13,925 nucleotides of DNA from Chloroflexota bacterium (GTDB lineage Bacteria; Chloroflexota; Anaerolineae; Aggregatilineales; UBA2796), in NCBI GenBank assembly GCA_003695215.1, contig RFIM01000051.1, positions 1 to 13,925 of the forward strand, in the 5' to 3' direction. Position 1 is the stretch's first letter. Each line of letters starts with the position of its first letter. Below, in pieces: positions 1 to 6,941 of the stretch. The notes under the pieces were generated by a model. The model did no database searches. It was not told the origin of the DNA and saw only the letters and a program-made list of their open reading frames with translations. The position numbers were made by a program, and so were the translations under genes.

Positions 1-1088
1 CCGCGCAGCGTCAGCAAGAGCAACATACAGGCGCGCGCCGCTTCTGCGCCGAGTCGGCTAGCAACGCGATGCTCATCATGGTTGCCGAAGACGTAATTCG
101 GCTGCTGACCTTTGCTGAGCACACGCTCGACGTTCTCGACCACCTCGCGGATGACATCGCCGCGCCAGGGCGTGCTGATCAGCGCAAAATTGAAGGGCAT
201 GTGCAGCTCATCGTTGTTCTCGCCATAGTAGGATGCCCATTCCTGCCAATCGGCGATATGAATCTCGCCCACTGCCATACGCGGGCTGATCGGCTCGAAC
301 TCGTCCAGCACAGCGCGGAACTCGCGGTAGAGCGCGTGGTTATCAGGATGCCCTTTATCGTAGAGGTGAATCTGCGAGTCGTAGGCGCCCATTGGCTTGT
401 AGAGCGCCAAGCCGCCTTCGCTGGGCGGATTATCGCGCAGCAGCGGGTCTTTCATCAAGAAATGTGCCACATCCACGCGGAAGCCATCGACGCCGCGCCG
501 CAGCCAAAAGCGCATCACCTCGAACATAGCCGCTTTGACTTCAGGATTGCGCCAATTCAGGTCAGGCTGCTCTTTCAGGAAAGAATGTAGGTAGTACTGC
601 CCTGTGTGCGCGTCATATTCCCAGGCGCTGCCGCCGAAAACGCTCAGCCAGTTGTTTGGCGGGCTGCCATCAGGCTTCGGATCAGCCCAGACGTACCAAT
701 TGCGCTTCGGATTATCGCGCGAGCTGCGCGACTCCTTGAACCACGGATGCTGATCGGACGTGTGATTCGGCACCAGATCGATGATCACCTTGAGGTTGCG
801 CGCATGCGCAGCCGCCAGCAGCGCATCGAAATCGGCGAGCGTGCCGAATATCGGATCGACATCGCAGTAATCAGCCACATCGTAGCCAAAATCTGCCATT
901 GGCGAAGGATAGAATGGCGAGAGCCAGATCGCATCTACATCGAGCGTCTCAGCCAGATAATCTATCCGCTGCAACACGCCGCGCAGATCGCCGATGCCAT
1001 CGCCATTGGCATCCATGAAGCTGCGCGGATAAATCTGATAGATAACGCCGCGTTGCCACCACAGCAACGGCGCCTTTTGATCCGTCAT
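1..1088 (-). CDS. GH13 alpha-glucosidase (oligo-1,6-glucosidase-like), C-terminus cut by window edge
   Basis: A retaining glycoside hydrolase of family 13, expected to release glucose from the non-reducing end of short alpha-glucosides in the cytoplasm. About 362 residues are visible; family members have about 530-560, so the end of the barrel and the C-terminal beta domain lie beyond the left edge. The catalytic (beta/alpha)8 barrel is seen from the start: Asp/Asn-rich loop DANGDGIGD (residues 26-34), region I DLVPNH (104-109), the nucleophile Asp206 in GFRVDV, the acid/base Glu275 in VGEIH, and the transition-state Asp338 in NHDEHR. QPDLNWRNP is also typical of this branch. Val207 after the nucleophile is the residue associated with alpha-1,6 cleavage in oligo-1,6-glucosidases, but the GFRVDVAHFLMKDP context also resembles GH13_30 enzymes, so the exact substrate is open. 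The ATG at 1088 is preceded by AAAGGA. No signal peptide is seen. Confidence 0.93.
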   Translation of the reverse strand, partial: MTDQKAPLLWWQRGVIYQIYPRSFMDANGDGIGDLRGVLQRIDYLAETLDVDAIWLSPFYPSPMADFGYDVADYCDVDPIFGTLADFDALLAAAHARNLKVIIDLVPNHTSDQHPWFKESRSSRDNPKRNWYVWADPKPDGSPPNNWLSVFGGSAWEYDAHTGQYYLHSFLKEQPDLNWRNPEVKAAMFEVMRFWLRRGVDGFRVDVAHFLMKDPLLRDNPPSEGGLALYKPMGAYDSQIHLYDKGHPDNHALYREFRAVLDEFEPISPRMAVGEIHIADWQEWASYYGENNDELHMPFNFALISTPWRGDVIREVVENVERVLSKGQQPNYVFGNHDEHRVASRLGAEAARACMLLLLTLR

Positions 1089-1092
1089 TTCT

Positions 1093-1102
1093 AGGACGTC
1101 CT
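1093..1102 (-). promoter_or_regulatory. Palindrome AGGACGTCCT overlapping the Shine-Dalgarno of the GH13 gene
   Basis: A perfect 10-bp palindrome lies 4 bases upstream of the GH13 start codon and includes part of its ribosome-binding sequence AAAGGA on the minus strand. It could be a protein-binding half-site or chance; a 10-bp palindrome alone has little weight. No convincing -10/-35 pair is seen between it and the upstream SH3b gene, so the GH13 gene may be read from that gene's transcript. Confidence 0.25.
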
Positions 1103-1151
1103 TTTACGGCTTAGATCACTTGCGCCAAATTTTATGGCTTTGCGTATAGCG

Positions 1152-1838
1152 CTACCCAACAATTGGCAATTGCGAGAAGGCGCCGCTCAGCCGCGCCTGA
1201 GTCTGCCACATGATCCAGCCCGTGCCGCCGCTGAAGCGAATCTGCACCCAATCGTTGCGCGCATTGCGCCCTATCACGTCCACTTGCTGGCCCAAGCCCA
1301 GGCCGCCGATCAGCGTTGAGGCAGCGCTCGGCTGGCTGTAGACCTCAACGCGATTGACGAACACGCGCGCCACCACCGCGATCCGAGGCACAATACCTGT
1401 GTTGCTGGCTGTGGCATTCAGGGCAGGGCGATTGGTGCAGCTATAGCGCACAGGCTCTAGCGGGCCGCTCACGAAGAAGCCTTCGCCATCAACCTCATAG
1501 GCCGTCACCGCGATGAACGCGCCTTCGCGCTGATTGGGAAAGGTCAGGCGCCGCCCAATGACCAGAGGTGAGCCATTGCCCGTGACTTCGGCGAACAGGG
1601 TCGGCTCGCCGACCTCGCCAAAGACGCCGTTGTTATTCAAGTCAACAGTGAAGGCGATGTAGAAAGGCGCAGTGCCGCCTGAGAAGCCATCATAGCTGAC
1701 ATAGGCGGTCGCTTGGCTGCAGGTGCGGCGATGCACGCTCAGGCTGAAGAGGTTCGCCTCAGCTGAAGAGGTGCTGAGCAAGCTGGGCAGCAAAATGCCC
1801 ATTGCCGCGATCAGGCGCACAAGAGCGCGAATTTTCAT
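1152..1838 (-). CDS. Secreted protein with C-terminal bacterial SH3 (SH3b) domain
   Basis: A 228-residue exported protein. The N-terminus has a basic start (MKIRALVR), a hydrophobic stretch at about 9-21 and a likely signal-peptidase site near Ala-Glu-Ala at 26-28. Residues about 33-135 form a beta-rich region with two cysteines (40 and 134) that could pair outside the cell, and an acidic Asn-rich loop DLNNNGVFGE (66-75) resembling a calcium-binding loop. Residues about 154-216 look like an SH3b domain: VNRVEVYSQPS start, GLGQQVDVIGR turn, then DWVQIRF and GTGWI. Such domains usually bind cell-wall or surface ligands. The ATG at 1838 was chosen over an upstream in-frame codon because GGAG sits 8 bases before it and the signal peptide starts there. 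No enzyme domain is visible; the precise role is unknown. Confidence 0.8.
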   Translation of the reverse strand: MKIRALVRLIAAMGILLPSLLSTSSAEANLFSLSVHRRTCSQATAYVSYDGFSGGTAPFYIAFTVDLNNNGVFGEVGEPTLFAEVTGNGSPLVIGRRLTFPNQREGAFIAVTAYEVDGEGFFVSGPLEPVRYSCTNRPALNATASNTGIVPRIAVVARVFVNRVEVYSQPSAASTLIGGLGLGQQVDVIGRNARNDWVQIRFSGGTGWIMWQTQARLSGAFSQLPIVG

Positions 1839-1874
1839 GATCAACTCTCCATCATTAGCACACATTGCTCAGGC

Positions 1875-1903
1875 ATTATACAGAGCGCCGCTTGAATGCA
1901 CAA
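1875..1903 (-). promoter_or_regulatory. Sigma-70-like promoter for the SH3b gene
   Basis: Read on the minus strand, a perfect TATAAT at 1880-1875 is preceded after exactly 17 bases by TTGTGC at 1903-1898, which keeps the TTG core of a -35 box. The predicted transcript starts near 1868, giving a leader of about 30 bases before the ATG at 1838. This makes the SH3b gene the likely first gene of its transcript, separate from the methyltransferase ending at 1910. Confidence 0.55.
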
Positions 1904-1909
1904 CTAGGC

Positions 1910-3118
1910 TCACCATACGCGGCAGAGCAGGCCTTTCAGATAGAAGCCTTCAGGGAAGGTCAGGCTGACGGGATGATCAACGCCTGCGCTCAAGCGCCGC
2001 AGGATTTGCGCCTCACGGCCTGAGTCCTCAAGCGCGCCGAACACGATCTTCTGGAACAGATCGGCGTCTATCAGGCCCGAGCAAGAGAAGGTCGCTAAGC
2101 AGCCGCCGCTGCGCAGCAACTGGAAGGCGAGCAAGTTGATATCTTTATAGCCACGAGTGGCACGCTCGATTTGGCGCTGCGCATGCGCAAATTTGGGCGG
2201 GTCCAGCACGATGCAATCGAATTGGCGCCCTTGTGCGCGCAATTGCCGCAGAACTTGAAAGACATCGCCGCACAAGAATGCATCTTCTTCAACCGAGAGG
2301 CCGTTCAGCGCGTAGTTGTGGCGCGCCAAAGCCAGCGCTTCCGCCGATGCGTCCAGATTAAGGACGTGCGCCGCTGCGCCGTGACGCAAAGCGGCTATGG
2401 CAAAGCTGCCCGTATAGGCAAAACAATTCAGCACCTGCGCCTGCGGCAAAAACGTGCGCAGGTAGTCCGCCAAGGCCATGCGATTCTCGCGCTGATCCAG
2501 ATAGAAGCCCGTCTTGTGCCCACGGTAGACGTCCACAGCGTAGCGGCAGCCTGCCTCCTCAATTTCGATCAGCGGCGGCGGCGATTCGCCTAGCAGCACG
2601 CCAACTGAAGGCGGCAAGCCTTCCTTCGCGCGCACGTCTACATCGCTGCGCTCGTAGATGCCGCGGACTTCAGGCAGGCGCTCGCTCAACCAAGCGGCAA
2701 GCTCCGCCTTGCGCCGATCTATGCCATAAGTGAGCGCCTGCAGCACTAGCCAATCGCCATAGCGATCGACGATCAAGCCTGGCAAGCTATCGCTCTCAGC
2801 GTTGATCAGACGATACGCTGTAGTCAGGTTGTGCAATGGCTGCCGCAAGCCAATGGCGCGCTCCAGGCGCGCTTGCCAAAAAGCAGGCGTGATCGGCTCG
2901 TCCTGCCAAGTCAGGATATGCACGGCGATCTGAGAGCGGCTGTTCCAATAGCCGCGCCCGAGAAAAGTTGCTTGCGGATCGGCGCTGCGCAGCGTCACTA
3001 TCTCGCCATCACTTGGTGCGCCTTCAACGGACTGCACAGCGCCGCTGAACAGCCATGGATGACGGCGCGAGAGCGTCTTGGCGCGATCCGAGCGGATGCG
3101 CACAGTCGCCTCGCTCAT
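1910..3118 (-). CDS. rlmI: 23S rRNA m5C methyltransferase, RlmI family
   Basis: A class I SAM-dependent RNA methyltransferase of 402 residues, close to the 396 of E. coli RlmI, which makes 5-methylcytosine at position 1962 of 23S rRNA. An N-terminal PUA-type RNA-binding domain covers about residues 5-75 (RAKTLSRRHPWLFSGAV is characteristic). The central part contains the family stretch GHKTGFYLDQREN (200-212). The Rossmann domain has the SAM loop LNCFAYTGSFA (230-240), an acidic end of strand 2 (LNLDAS), motif IV DPPKF (306-310) and motif VI SCSG (345-348), with Cys346 the expected catalytic cysteine. The start codon lies within ATGA shared with the stop of the upstream gene at 3115-3118, so the two are probably translationally coupled. 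The family is clear; the exact target base is inferred from it. Confidence 0.92.
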   Translation of the reverse strand: MSEATVRIRSDRAKTLSRRHPWLFSGAVQSVEGAPSDGEIVTLRSADPQATFLGRGYWNSRSQIAVHILTWQDEPITPAFWQARLERAIGLRQPLHNLTTAYRLINAESDSLPGLIVDRYGDWLVLQALTYGIDRRKAELAAWLSERLPEVRGIYERSDVDVRAKEGLPPSVGVLLGESPPPLIEIEEAGCRYAVDVYRGHKTGFYLDQRENRMALADYLRTFLPQAQVLNCFAYTGSFAIAALRHGAAAHVLNLDASAEALALARHNYALNGLSVEEDAFLCGDVFQVLRQLRAQGRQFDCIVLDPPKFAHAQRQIERATRGYKDINLLAFQLLRSGGCLATFSCSGLIDADLFQKIVFGALEDSGREAQILRRLSAGVDHPVSLTFPEGFYLKGLLCRVW

Positions 3119-3690
3119 GCTTTGGCGATCTTGCGCGTTTTGCGGCGCGGCTTACGGCGCAGCAGCCAGCCTACCAACAGCACGGCGATGACAGTCAGCC
3201 AGCTTAGGTCAGCCTCGAGCGGCAGAGGCGTCTGCGCTGTGGTCGGCTCGAAGGTCACTAGGTGAAGGCGCGGCGCAGCTTCAGCCAGATCATCGGGAAA
3301 GTTTTGCACGCCTGCCTGGGCCAGATAGAGCGCTGCGGTGGTCGGGCGATGTTGGCGCAAGTGCGTGAAGGCATCGCTCAATTCTTGTAGATCGCTGACG
3401 CGGCGCACTCTGACCGACTGCGTGCCATAGGCGCTCTGGAGCGTTGCTAGCGGATTGGCGAGCACGTTTTGATACCACTGCTCATCAGGCGTCGCCAGCG
3501 CGTACATCTTGCCATTCACGAAGAAATACGGCACGCTGGAACGGCGCGGTAAGCCGCTCTGCTTGCCAATTGTTGTCAGCAGCAGGCTGAACTGCCCGAT
3601 CAGCACGCCCAGGCCCAGCCGCCACAGCCAAGTTGGCAGCGTGCTTTCGCTCTGAGCGCCTGTGACGCTTGAATATGCGCTGTTCGTCAT
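3115..3690 (-). CDS. Deazaflavin (F420)-dependent nitroreductase-like protein with C-terminal membrane anchor
   Basis: A 191-residue protein. Residues 24-86 match the pattern of the split-barrel nitroreductase/DDN family: an N-terminal amphipathic or hydrophobic helix (WLWRLGLGVLIGQF), LLLTTIGKQSGLPRR (36-50; family norm LLTTTGRKSGxPR), PYFFVNGKMYALAT (54-67) and WYQNVLANP (72-80). In known members the basic residues of the RKSG loop hold the F420 phosphate; here the usual Lys is Gln44, so cofactor use is uncertain. Residues about 163-177 form a transmembrane helix (WLTVIAVLLVGWLL) followed by a strongly basic tail (RRKPRRKTRKIAK), predicting a C-terminal anchor with the tail in the cytoplasm. 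That anchor is unusual for the family. A strong Shine-Dalgarno GGAGGTGA precedes the ATG at 3690. The protein heads a two-gene unit with the rRNA methyltransferase, with a 4-base overlap. Confidence 0.65.
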   Translation of the reverse strand: MTNSAYSSVTGAQSESTLPTWLWRLGLGVLIGQFSLLLTTIGKQSGLPRRSSVPYFFVNGKMYALATPDEQWYQNVLANPLATLQSAYGTQSVRVRRVSDLQELSDAFTHLRQHRPTTAALYLAQAGVQNFPDDLAEAAPRLHLVTFEPTTAQTPLPLEADLSWLTVIAVLLVGWLLRRKPRRKTRKIAKA

Positions 3691-3787
3691 CAGAAATCAC
3701 CTCCGCGAGTGAATGGATAGGCGATTGTGCCGAGTGTAACACGCTTCGCTGCAATTGGGATAGCTGAACGCGCAGCGCGCCTTACGC

Positions 3788-3793
3788 TATAAT
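3788..3793 (+). promoter_or_regulatory. -10 box for the TIR/TPR gene pair
   Basis: A perfect TATAAT faces the TIR/TPR genes, with the start codon 37 bases after it. The position expected for a -35 box (about 3765-3770) has only a weak match, so activity may depend on an activator. The divergent nitroreductase-like gene starts at 3690, making 3691-3830 a shared regulatory region. On the minus strand I see only weak -10 candidates (TACACT, CACAAT near 3735). Confidence 0.5.
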
Positions 3794-3830
3794 GGAGCTC
3801 GCGCCTTCTGCCAGTGAGTGAGGAACTGCC

Positions 3831-5147
3831 ATGAGCCAGCTGAGCAACGCCGTCTATCTGACCTATCGCCGCGACATTGCCGCAATCCCTGCACGCGCTG
3901 TGTGGCGTGCCTTGCATGCCGCTGAGATAGATATCTTCATGGACTTGGACAGCGCACTGGATGAGCGCGTGCGCGCCTTGATCAGCGCGCAGATTGCGGC
4001 GCGCCCTTATTGCTTGTTGATCGCCACACATGGCAGCCTTGAGCGCTGCATTGAGTCAGGCGATTGGCTGCGCTTCCAGCTTGAGCAGGCGCAAAGTGCA
4101 CAAGCACAGCTGATTGTGCTGCATCCGCCTGAGTTCTCGTTTGCGCAGGCGCGGCAGATGCTCGGCAGCTTGCTGGCCAAGGCGATCGCCTTTCCGATCA
4201 CCTATGAGAGCATTCCTGCAGATATGACGCGTCTGCGCCTGACGTATCTAAAGGCGCGTCCTGCGCGCGCAACGCCTGAGAGCGACGCGCAGCTGCTGGC
4301 AGAATGGCAAGCACGCCTTGCTGCCTTGCCGCCTGTTGATTCGAATCAAATCGCCGCGCAGAAGCTCTTCGAGCGCGCTTTCACGCGAGCGCAAGGCGAT
4401 TGGCAAAGCCGCATCGACGATTATACGGCTGCGCTCGAGCGCTATCCTGAATTCGCCTCTGCCTATGCACGGCGCGGCGCTAACCGCGAAATTCTGGACG
4501 ATCTGCACGGCGCAATGGAAGATTTTGATGCAGCCATTCGCCTGAATCCGTATCATGACGTCGCCTATGTCAATCGCGGCATTTTATTCGCCAAGCTAGG
4601 CGACCTGCACAGCGCACTGCTCGACCTGAACGAGGCCTTGCGCTTGAATCCGACCATGACGCTGGCCTACTATCATCGTGCCTTAGCTTCGCTCAGCCGC
4701 GGCGACTATGACAGCGCGCTCGGCGACTTGAACACAGCCATTCAGTTCGAGCCGCGAGCCATTTTCTACTTTCAGCGCGGCTTGGCATATAGCGGCAAGG
4801 GCGATGATGCCAACGCTCTGGCGGATTACACTGAGGCGCTGCGCCTTAATCCGAAGTTGGCAGAAGCCTACTACAATCGCGGCCTGATCCGCGCCAAAAG
4901 CGATATGCGGCGCGCCGTTGCCGATTGGACGGCTGCGCTGGAAGCCGATCCGAAGCTAGCAGAGGCTTATTACAATCGCGGCTTGGCGCGCGCTCAATGG
5001 GGCGATATCGAAGGCACGCTAGAAGATATGATCAGCTTCCTAGAGCTAGTGCCAGAGCACGAAAAGACGGCTGAAGTGCGCCAAATGGTCGAGAATCTGC
5101 GTCAAATGCGCCGTGGCGATATGCCTGATGAGTTGGCAGGTGGCTGA
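3831..5147 (+). CDS. TIR-like domain plus TPR-array protein (first of a tandem pair)
   Basis: A 438-residue, probably cytoplasmic protein. Residues about 7-110 follow a bacterial TIR pattern: VYLTYRRD (8-15, strand A), IDIFMDLDSAL (33-43, strand B and BB loop), CLLIATHGSLERC (61-73) and the helix GDWLRFQLEQA (77-87). In NAD-cleaving TIRs this last helix carries the catalytic Glu four residues after the Trp/Phe; here that position is Gln83, so NADase activity is doubtful. A linker and a TPR-like half unit (about 174-205) lead into six TPR units at 206-239, 240-273, 274-307, 308-340, 341-373 and 374-407, with the usual Tyr/Ala/Gly/Pro pattern (AYYNRG, ALADYTEALRLNP). The ATG at 3831 has AGGA seven bases upstream. 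The stop overlaps the ATG of the next paralogue (TGATG). TPR arrays bind proteins, so a scaffold or sensor role is inferred. Confidence 0.82.
   Translation: MSQLSNAVYLTYRRDIAAIPARAVWRALHAAEIDIFMDLDSALDERVRALISAQIAARPYCLLIATHGSLERCIESGDWLRFQLEQAQSAQAQLIVLHPPEFSFAQARQMLGSLLAKAIAFPITYESIPADMTRLRLTYLKARPARATPESDAQLLAEWQARLAALPPVDSNQIAAQKLFERAFTRAQGDWQSRIDDYTAALERYPEFASAYARRGANREILDDLHGAMEDFDAAIRLNPYHDVAYVNRGILFAKLGDLHSALLDLNEALRLNPTMTLAYYHRALASLSRGDYDSALGDLNTAIQFEPRAIFYFQRGLAYSGKGDDANALADYTEALRLNPKLAEAYYNRGLIRAKSDMRRAVADWTAALEADPKLAEAYYNRGLARAQWGDIEGTLEDMISFLELVPEHEKTAEVRQMVENLRQMRRGDMPDELAGG
4446..5051 (+). repeat. Six consecutive TPR-coding units
   Basis: Six tandem coding repeats of 102 or 99 bases, encoding 34- or 33-residue TPR units. 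Units five and six (starting at 4851 and 4950) share the coding start for PKLAEAYYNRG with few base changes, and the same element recurs at 5960 in the downstream paralogue, which suggests recent internal duplication. They are protein-coding repeats, not a CRISPR or noncoding array. Confidence 0.8.
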
Positions 5148-6211
5148 TGGACGGTCGAATCATCTTGGTTTGTCGGCGCAGCGTCAGCGAAGTTCCTGCG
5201 CGCATCCTGGCTGAATACGTACAAATTATTGAGATGAGCCTAGTGGCTGAGCACGCCCTGAGAGGCACTCACATGCTGCTCGTTCTGACGCCTGGCACGC
5301 TCGAGCGCTGTGTTGAACCGAATGATAGCTTGCGGAACGTGCTGAAGGATGCACAACAGAACAATACGCGCCTGCTAGCCTTGCTCTCAAACCAATTCGA
5401 TCCGAGCGATCGGGTACGCTATGCAGCTGATCTGCTGACCACAGCCGAGCTGCTACGCCTGGATTACGCCAACTGGGAACAGACGCTGCAAGCGCTGCAG
5501 CGCGCCTTTGGCGTGAACGTGCAGTTGCCGCCTTTGAGCGCTGAGCAGCGCACACAGCTCAATGCGCAGGAATGGTTTGAGCGCGCTTTGCGCTTGCCCG
5601 CCGACGATCTAGATGGCAAGCTCGCGGCCTATGCAGAGGCGCTGCGCCTGCATCCGAATTTTGCAGCGGCCTATGCACGGCGCAGTGGCGCGCATCTGGC
5701 CAGAGGCGACGTGGAAGCCTGCCTTGCCGATTGCGAGACAGCGCTGCGCCTGGAGCCAAGCCTTGCTGAGGCGCATCACAATCGTGCTCTGGCGCTCGCC
5801 AAGCAAGGGCGCTATGCGGAGGCACTGGAGAGCTATACGGCGGCGCTGCGCTTTGATTCGCGCAACACGCGCGCCTATCTCAATCGCGGTGTGGCGCGTG
5901 CCAACATGGGCGATCTCGATGGCGCCATTGAAGATTACACCGCTGCGCTCAGCCTGAATCCGAAGTTAGCTGAGGCCTATTTCAATCGCAGCCTTGCCCA
6001 CAGCCAGCGCGATAACTTCGAAGCAGCGATGCAAGATTACGCGCAGGCGATAGCGCTGAACTTGAATGCACCTCAAGCTGCTGAGCCTGCTGACATCACC
6101 GCTACGATCGCCTACCTAGAGCGCCTGCTGCAGCGCTTTCCCGATCATCCGAGAGCGGAGCAGCTTCGGCAGGAGATCGCTCGGCTGCGTGGCCTTGCCA
6201 TTGATCAGTAA
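5147..6211 (+). CDS. TPR protein with degenerate TIR-like N-terminus (second of the tandem pair)
   Basis: A 354-residue paralogue of the preceding gene. Collinear blocks show common descent: IILVCRRSVSEVPAR (5-19) against VYLTYRRDIAAIPAR, LLVLTPGTLERC (44-55) against LLIATHGSLERC, and the linker LPP...FERA...YARR. Between the first two blocks it is 15 residues shorter, removing the region of strand B and the BB loop. The catalytic-Glu position in the following helix is Val65 (NDSLRNVLKDA), so this TIR is almost certainly non-catalytic. Four TPR units occupy 170-203, 204-237, 238-271 and 272-305, followed by a helical tail (about 315-354). The start codon shares its A with the upstream stop codon (TGATG), a sign of coupled translation and equimolar products. 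Its own stop overlaps the convergent methyltransferase gene by seven bases. Confidence 0.78.
   Translation: MDGRIILVCRRSVSEVPARILAEYVQIIEMSLVAEHALRGTHMLLVLTPGTLERCVEPNDSLRNVLKDAQQNNTRLLALLSNQFDPSDRVRYAADLLTTAELLRLDYANWEQTLQALQRAFGVNVQLPPLSAEQRTQLNAQEWFERALRLPADDLDGKLAAYAEALRLHPNFAAAYARRSGAHLARGDVEACLADCETALRLEPSLAEAHHNRALALAKQGRYAEALESYTAALRFDSRNTRAYLNRGVARANMGDLDGAIEDYTAALSLNPKLAEAYFNRSLAHSQRDNFEAAMQDYAQAIALNLNAPQAAEPADITATIAYLERLLQRFPDHPRAEQLRQEIARLRGLAIDQ
5654..6061 (+). repeat. Four consecutive TPR-coding units
   Basis: Four exact 102-base coding units, each giving a 34-residue TPR. The last unit (from 5960) encodes PKLAEAY as in units five and six of the upstream gene, linking the arrays of the two paralogues. 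Confidence 0.78.
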
Positions 6212-6933
6212 AGACGGCGCAAGATGCTGTAGCGATTGATGTTATCAGTGTGTCCGTCAGCGTAGAAGGTCTCGACGAGCGTGAGCTGAGTGGCTGCTTC
6301 TAACGCACGCTGCTCAGTTTCGTCCACATGATGGCAGTAGCGCAGCAAGTGGTTGGCTGCATGACCGCGCCGCCAATCCATCAGCCAATCGCCGCGCTCG
6401 GCGCCATACTCGGCGGGCAGGGCGATCAGGCGCTCGCGGAAGCGCGCATGATCGTAAAAGCACCAACTGGTGAAGACCAACAAGCCGCCTTGTGCTACAC
6501 GCTCAGCTGCTTGGCGCACCAGAGACAGGCGGCGCGCTAGACTCGGCACGTGATGCAATACGCCAAAGAGCGCTACTAACTCATATGTGCCTTCAGGCAA
6601 AGGCGATTCGAGCAGATCGTGCAGCTCAAGGCGCGCGTCGTGCAACACGTCCATCTTGGCGAAAGCGCGGCGCGCCGATTCGAGCAGTGCCGCGTTGTTA
6701 TCCGTGCCATGATAGTGCACGTCGCTCAAGTTACGCGCCAAAAAGCGACCGAAACGTCCGTTGCCGCAAGCTAAATCAAGGACTCGGCGCGGCGCAGGCA
6801 GCTGCTCAAGGTATGGCAAAAGGCGACGCCAGCCGTTCCAGGGCCTGCCACGCGACTCGTCAAAATTTTCGGCGGCTTGGGCATAGAAAGCGCGATTGAG
6901 CGCATTCAAGGCGCGGCAAGCGGCATCATCCAT
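6205..6933 (-). CDS. Class I SAM-dependent methyltransferase, Trm9/ALKBH8-like layout
   Basis: A 242-residue Rossmann-fold methyltransferase. It opens with LNRAFYAQAAENFDESRGRP (10-29) and PWNGWRRLLPYL (31-42), then the SAM loop VLDLACGNGRFGRFLA (51-66), an acidic strand-2 end (HGTDNN, 75-80), and ALFGVLHHVP (121-130) as the motif IV region. The late part GDWLMDWRRG...LRYCHHVDETE...YADGHTDNINRYSIL resembles the C-terminus of Trm9/ALKBH8 methyltransferases, which finish wobble-uridine side chains in tRNA; that role here is only inferred from resemblance. The ATG at 6933 was preferred to a TTG 36 bases upstream, because the latter would run 28 bases into the preceding gene and add a non-conserved leader. 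The gene follows the DUF427 gene after 8 bases, so they are probably co-transcribed. Confidence 0.8.
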   Translation of the reverse strand: MDDAACRALNALNRAFYAQAAENFDESRGRPWNGWRRLLPYLEQLPAPRRVLDLACGNGRFGRFLARNLSDVHYHGTDNNAALLESARRAFAKMDVLHDARLELHDLLESPLPEGTYELVALFGVLHHVPSLARRLSLVRQAAERVAQGGLLVFTSWCFYDHARFRERLIALPAEYGAERGDWLMDWRRGHAANHLLRYCHHVDETEQRALEAATQLTLVETFYADGHTDNINRYSILRRLY

Positions 6934-6941
6934 GGACAGGA

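Noticed and set aside
69..1094. Two long plus-strand frames (69-590 and 606-1094)
   Set aside because: They are antisense to the GH13 gene, whose catalytic motifs are all in place on the minus strand; the plus-strand products have no recognisable motif.
3690..4031. Minus-strand frame over the promoter region and the start of the TIR/TPR gene
   Set aside because: It covers the plus-strand promoter and the start of the TIR/TPR gene and has no supporting motif or ribosome-binding site.
4446..6061. Regularly spaced repeats resembling an array
   Set aside because: The 99-102 base period with in-frame TPR coding explains them; there are no short palindromic repeats or unique spacers as in CRISPR.
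5147..6211. Second TIR/TPR gene as a pseudogene
   Set aside because: The frame is open over 354 codons with regular TPR periodicity and a coupled start; only the TIR part is eroded, so it is probably functional.
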